From the NCBI GenBank assembly GCA_017427985.1, contig JAFRRS010000024.1, positions 79,852 to 143,851 on the forward strand: a stretch of DNA of 64,000 nucleotides, written 5' to 3'. A program made the translations under genes and the position numbers. Of the stretch, positions 61,253 through 64,000 are shown piece after piece (position 1 is the first letter of the stretch; each line of letters starts with the position of its first letter). Source of the stretch: Bacteroidales bacterium. Lineage in GTDB: Bacteria; Bacteroidota; Bacteroidia; Bacteroidales; F082. The notes under the pieces were generated by a model. It ran no database searches, was not told where the DNA came from, and saw only the letters and a program-made list of their open reading frames with translations.

Positions 61253-62748
61253 TGTTTCACTATTCTATCCGTGAACTCCGAGCCATCTGTCATTCTTACC
61301 TTAATCATGTAAATGCCCGGGGTGAGATTGGAGATGTCGATTGTCGTAAGATGGGACGACGTTTCAGGAGACGTTTCAGGAAACGTCTCTACGAGGCGGC
61401 CGTCGATGGAATAGATTTCGACGGAACGGCAGTTATTATCCCCACTGAAGCTGATGTTCAAGCGGTCTTTCGTCGGGTTCGGATAACATAGATACTGGCG
61501 GTCTTCGGCGGAGATTTCATTTGCAGACCATGTTTCGTTATCAAATATCACAGAATAGATGGTTTTGGTTTCGTAATATCCGCTTAAATTTTCTATCATC
61601 CATCCGCTTAAAGCCACACCGCCTCCTTCCCTGCTCGTCAATCCATAGTTTGCAAACATTCCGTTTCCCGGCAATGATAGCACAAGTTTATCGTACAACA
61701 ATGTCATGTCGTAGTTTATACATGACACCATCAGGGCGGTCTTCTTCACGTTGTCTGTCTTTGTGTTGTAGTCCCACACAACACATATGCCCTTTTCGGT
61801 CATTATAAGGTTCTTGTTGTTGAACCTGTTCTGGTAGTTCCCATTGGTGACTCCGCTTGAGTACTCTCCCCATATATAATACGACTCTATCTCCAACTCG
61901 CTGTTCATTCTCACCACGCTCAAAGCTTTGATAGTCGGATATCCCTTATACACCTCTACTGTCATGGCAAAGTGACCGTCGTCGATTTTTACAGCATTAA
62001 GATATGGATCAACAGTTCCTTGCCACCCGCCCAAACTCATCAGCATTGTCTTCTTCTTTACGCTGTTGAAGTCTCCGTCCAACACCTCTATTGTAGTTCT
62101 GCTGTTTTGTGTACCTGTTATGTAGCAGTATTGCAACGGATCGCCAGACAGCTCGATCATAGAATGGTGAGTGACTGTATATTCGCTCGGCCTCTCTTCT
62201 GACATTGCACTTATTTCTCCGTCGAGACTCATCCTCAGGAAACGGTACGTTGAGGTTTCACTGTTGCCAACGCGGCATACGATGTCATTGTTGCCATCCA
62301 CCATGCAACGTTGGGGGAAGTTCAGGCTGTCAGGGTATTCCGCCACAACCTCGTCGGTAATCTCCAGATTGTCGTTGAAATATGTCGCCTTGTAGTATTT
62401 CTTGACATCGCCGTTAACATCCTCGTTGTAGAAGCTCGTCATGATGTTGCTGTTGGCACCGCTGGGGTCGCGAAGCATCGGATGCAGTCCATATATGTAG
62501 CTTGACTTGATGAAAAGCGAATCGACAGCCTCGCCCTCGGGCGTTATTTTGTACAAAATGTACCCGATGTCATTCAGGTTCCCGTCGAAAACGGCCTCTC
62601 TTACGACAAAGTTGCCGTCGCTCATCTCCATGACATCATAGCACTGGCTCAACGGATAGTCTCCAGTGTGCTCCCACACGCTGAAGTCCTGGGCGTCAAC
62701 TGCCGAAACAAGCAGTATTGTGATTAATGTAACTAATAGTTTTTTCAT
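61249..62748 (-). CDS. Type IX secretion cargo protein with C-terminal sorting domain
   Basis: 499 residues from ATG 62748, the start of the signal peptide (MKKLLVTLITILLVSAVDAQ); an earlier in-frame ATG adds 13 unneeded residues. The body looks like a propeller with short repeats (MVDGNNDIVCRVGNSET, MIELSGDPLQYCYITG, LTSREGGGVALSGW). The last 80 residues are a type A sorting domain: CYPNPTKDRLNISFSG, VEIYSIDGRLVETF, DISNLTPGIYMIKVRM and FTDRIVKQ. Between the DGR turn and DISNL a palindromic element inserts PETSPETSSH-like residues. Secreted to the surface or medium; role unknown. Confidence 0.85.
   Translation of the reverse strand: MKKLLVTLITILLVSAVDAQDFSVWEHTGDYPLSQCYDVMEMSDGNFVVREAVFDGNLNDIGYILYKITPEGEAVDSLFIKSSYIYGLHPMLRDPSGANSNIMTSFYNEDVNGDVKKYYKATYFNDNLEITDEVVAEYPDSLNFPQRCMVDGNNDIVCRVGNSETSTYRFLRMSLDGEISAMSEERPSEYTVTHHSMIELSGDPLQYCYITGTQNSRTTIEVLDGDFNSVKKKTMLMSLGGWQGTVDPYLNAVKIDDGHFAMTVEVYKGYPTIKALSVVRMNSELEIESYYIWGEYSSGVTNGNYQNRFNNKNLIMTEKGICVVWDYNTKTDNVKKTALMVSCINYDMTLLYDKLVLSLPGNGMFANYGLTSREGGGVALSGWMIENLSGYYETKTIYSVIFDNETWSANEISAEDRQYLCYPNPTKDRLNISFSGDNNCRSVEIYSIDGRLVETFPETSPETSSHLTTIDISNLTPGIYMIKVRMTDGSEFTDRIVKQ
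61368..61392. repeat. In-frame palindrome in the sorting domain (GTAGAGACGTTT type)
   Basis: GAGACGTTT-CAGG-AAACGTCTC followed by TAC; on the coding strand GTAGAGACGTTT-CCTG-AAACGTCTC, then a partial second CCTGAAACGTC. It encodes VETFPETSPETS inside the C-terminal domain. Confidence 0.85.
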
Positions 62749-62859
62749 GATTTGATGTTTTAAAATGTTAAAATACCGTAAAAACACAAATAATTTTTAG
62801 TTAAAATGATATTTTGTGAACATATCAACAGGTGTTTTTGAACCACACGGCGTTGACAT

Positions 62860-63840
62860 TTATACGTTAGGTCCGGTTGGTGACGTGTTGATCGTTGAGA
62901 AATAAACCCATAAAAGGTGATGCAATGGTGGTATAACTTTACCATTTTGCATATAACCAGATGTTGGAACAATCTCGCAGCTCATCACATATAGTCCACC
63001 ATGCGAATACGCATAATCATCTGCAATATCCATATATGCATTTAGAAGCTCACACATTTCGTCGTTATATATAATTGCATTATTTGTACAATTGTCACAA
63101 TGGTATATATAATCGGGATAATCCTCATAATAGAAACAAACAGGAGTCGGTGTTGAGAAAAAATATCTGCCGGGGGCCAAATTTGAAATTTTGGGATATT
63201 GTAGGTTGAAATAATACTCAAGCGTGTCAGCCGCATCATCCCATTGATATGGTCCGTAAACAAAGTAATCACATAGTGTGCTGTCGAAAACAATTGTTCT
63301 TTCTCCGTATCCGCTTGTCAAAGCGGTTTCAACTGTTACTGTGGCTGTTGTAGCATTGGCATCAAACTCCTCAATTTTGGGGTATATGTATAAATAATGT
63401 GGATTGACAACATTAAGGCTGTGATAGTAGTCGTAAACATGCATTGATATCTGTTTGTACAGACTTGCAAAATCAGACAGGTTTATCGCCCCATTTGCAA
63501 CATTGACCGCATACGTTGTCGTTTCATACAATATTTCATCCTTATTCTCCTGTATGTCACCAAAATCATAGTTAAGGATGTCGAAAAGAAATGCGTTTGC
63601 ATTGTCCACTGTCAGGAACTCTTCACTCCTTTCCTGCATTTGCAGTTTCTTCTTGAATTCTGCCGTATACGCCACTCTGTCCGGCACATCCTTCAGGTAT
63701 ACTATGCCATGTTTTTGTGGCATCTGTGGAATGCTATTGACCACTTCGTTTTTCTTGTTGCAGGCCTCAAATGTGATAACGCCTGCCGCTGCGATAAGCA
63801 GCGCTGCCATTACGGCAACAGTTTTAGTTTTTCTGACCAT
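62860..63840 (-). CDS. Lipoprotein of unknown function
   Basis: 326 residues: signal sequence with lipobox cysteine (GVITFEACNKKNE). Visible pieces are SLYKQISMHVYDYYHSLN and a cysteine/aromatic-rich segment (CFYYEDYPDYIYHCDNC). No known family is recognised. Base composition is more A/T rich than its neighbours in the middle part. It is followed 111 bp later by the type IX cargo gene and preceded by a partial gene on the same strand. The 62749-62859 gap shows only A/T-rich DNA and no firm promoter. Confidence 0.72.
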   Translation of the reverse strand: MVRKTKTVAVMAALLIAAAGVITFEACNKKNEVVNSIPQMPQKHGIVYLKDVPDRVAYTAEFKKKLQMQERSEEFLTVDNANAFLFDILNYDFGDIQENKDEILYETTTYAVNVANGAINLSDFASLYKQISMHVYDYYHSLNVVNPHYLYIYPKIEEFDANATTATVTVETALTSGYGERTIVFDSTLCDYFVYGPYQWDDAADTLEYYFNLQYPKISNLAPGRYFFSTPTPVCFYYEDYPDYIYHCDNCTNNAIIYNDEMCELLNAYMDIADDYAYSHGGLYVMSCEIVPTSGYMQNGKVIPPLHHLLWVYFSTINTSPTGPNV

Positions 63841-63888
63841 AATTTTTTGATTTTAATTTGTTAATAATTATTTTGTTGATTTTAAGGT

Positions 63889-64000
63889 TTATTGTTTCGC
63901 AAAATCTCCTTCAGCTTCGCCGTTGGCGTTGTCAAGCACCAGCGTGTAATTACCGCTTGGGATTCCGGCTATTGGGATGTAGACTGTCTGCTGCACCGCG
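63889..64000 (-). CDS. C-terminal fragment of a small secreted protein (DUF3244-like?)
   Basis: An open frame enters from the window edge and stops with TAA at 63891-63889. The last 36 residues include YIPIAGIPSGNYTLVL and NANGEAEGDF, with the G-x-Y-x-L turn and a final G-x-F strand. This pattern resembles the end of DUF3244-type beta-sandwich proteins of Bacteroidales or of a carboxypeptidase-like domain, but the fragment is too short for certainty. It lies 48 bp upstream of the lipoprotein gene on the same strand, with A/T-rich DNA between them. Confidence 0.6.
   Translation of the reverse strand, partial: AVQQTVYIPIAGIPSGNYTLVLDNANGEAEGDFAKQ

Overview
The window is a 64 kb piece of a Bacteroidota chromosome, most likely Bacteroidales. 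Signs of this are promoters with the phylum-specific -7 box TAnnTTTG (several with TTTG about 20 nt upstream), A-rich leaders without clear Shine-Dalgarno sequences, a MurF-alanine racemase fusion, type IX secretion sorting domains, TonB-dependent receptors, DUF5689/DUF4296 lipoproteins and a membrane-anchored AraC regulator. Nearly all of it is ordinary, densely packed chromosome. I see no prophage, insertion sequence, CRISPR array or rRNA.

Layout. 1-5.9 kb: end of a tRNA-dihydrouridine synthase gene, a hairpin array, a CAU tRNA, a membrane AraC-type regulator and two tandem secreted paralogues. 5.9-13 kb: thiL-uvrC, the facing DUF4296 lipoprotein-recQ pair, and kdsD-lptB. 13-21.6 kb: M16 peptidase, lipoprotein, beta-barrel, waaA, pepA, tadA, MORN lipoprotein, pyrC and a polyprenol-phosphate mannosyltransferase. 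21.6-28.4 kb: two DUF5689 lipoproteins, a TonB-dependent receptor and a divergent secreted EEP-family enzyme, which look like one uptake module. 28.5-36.4 kb: murF-alr, pdxA, a P-loop kinase/dCMP-deaminase fusion, a LOG-family protein, an M20 amidohydrolase and a Fic protein with an 11-bp repeat array. 36.5-43.6 kb: manA, a TlpA/DUF6029/Omp28-like set, initiator tRNA, era, der and an Hsp15-like gene. 43.6-57 kb: two beta-barrels, glgB, a GH13 enzyme, an S9 peptidase, a TonB receptor, a DnaJ-family protein, a LiaI-like/PspC pair and an OlsF-like aminolipid acyltransferase. 57-64 kb: iorAB, an M23 peptidase, a small secreted protein, a type IX cargo protein, a lipoprotein and a partial gene.

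Lipid A/Kdo synthesis and export are represented by kdsD, lptB and waaA, peptidoglycan by murF-alr and the M23 peptidase, and polysaccharide metabolism by glgB, GH13 and manA.

The most unusual content is repetitive DNA. (1) A family of about 20-30 bp palindromes, often led by TGTAG, has changing but self-complementary cores. Copies lie between genes and also in frame inside murF-alr (two), the GH13 gene, the S9 peptidase gene and a type IX cargo gene; a half copy forms the end of pdxA. This resembles the protein-coding palindromic elements known from Rickettsia. (2) Three arrays of short inverted repeats with exactly three-base loops, separated by AATGTG, sit at the 3' ends of three genes. 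(3) An 11-bp tandem repeat in the fic gene has no stop in any frame and could act as a length-variable switch.
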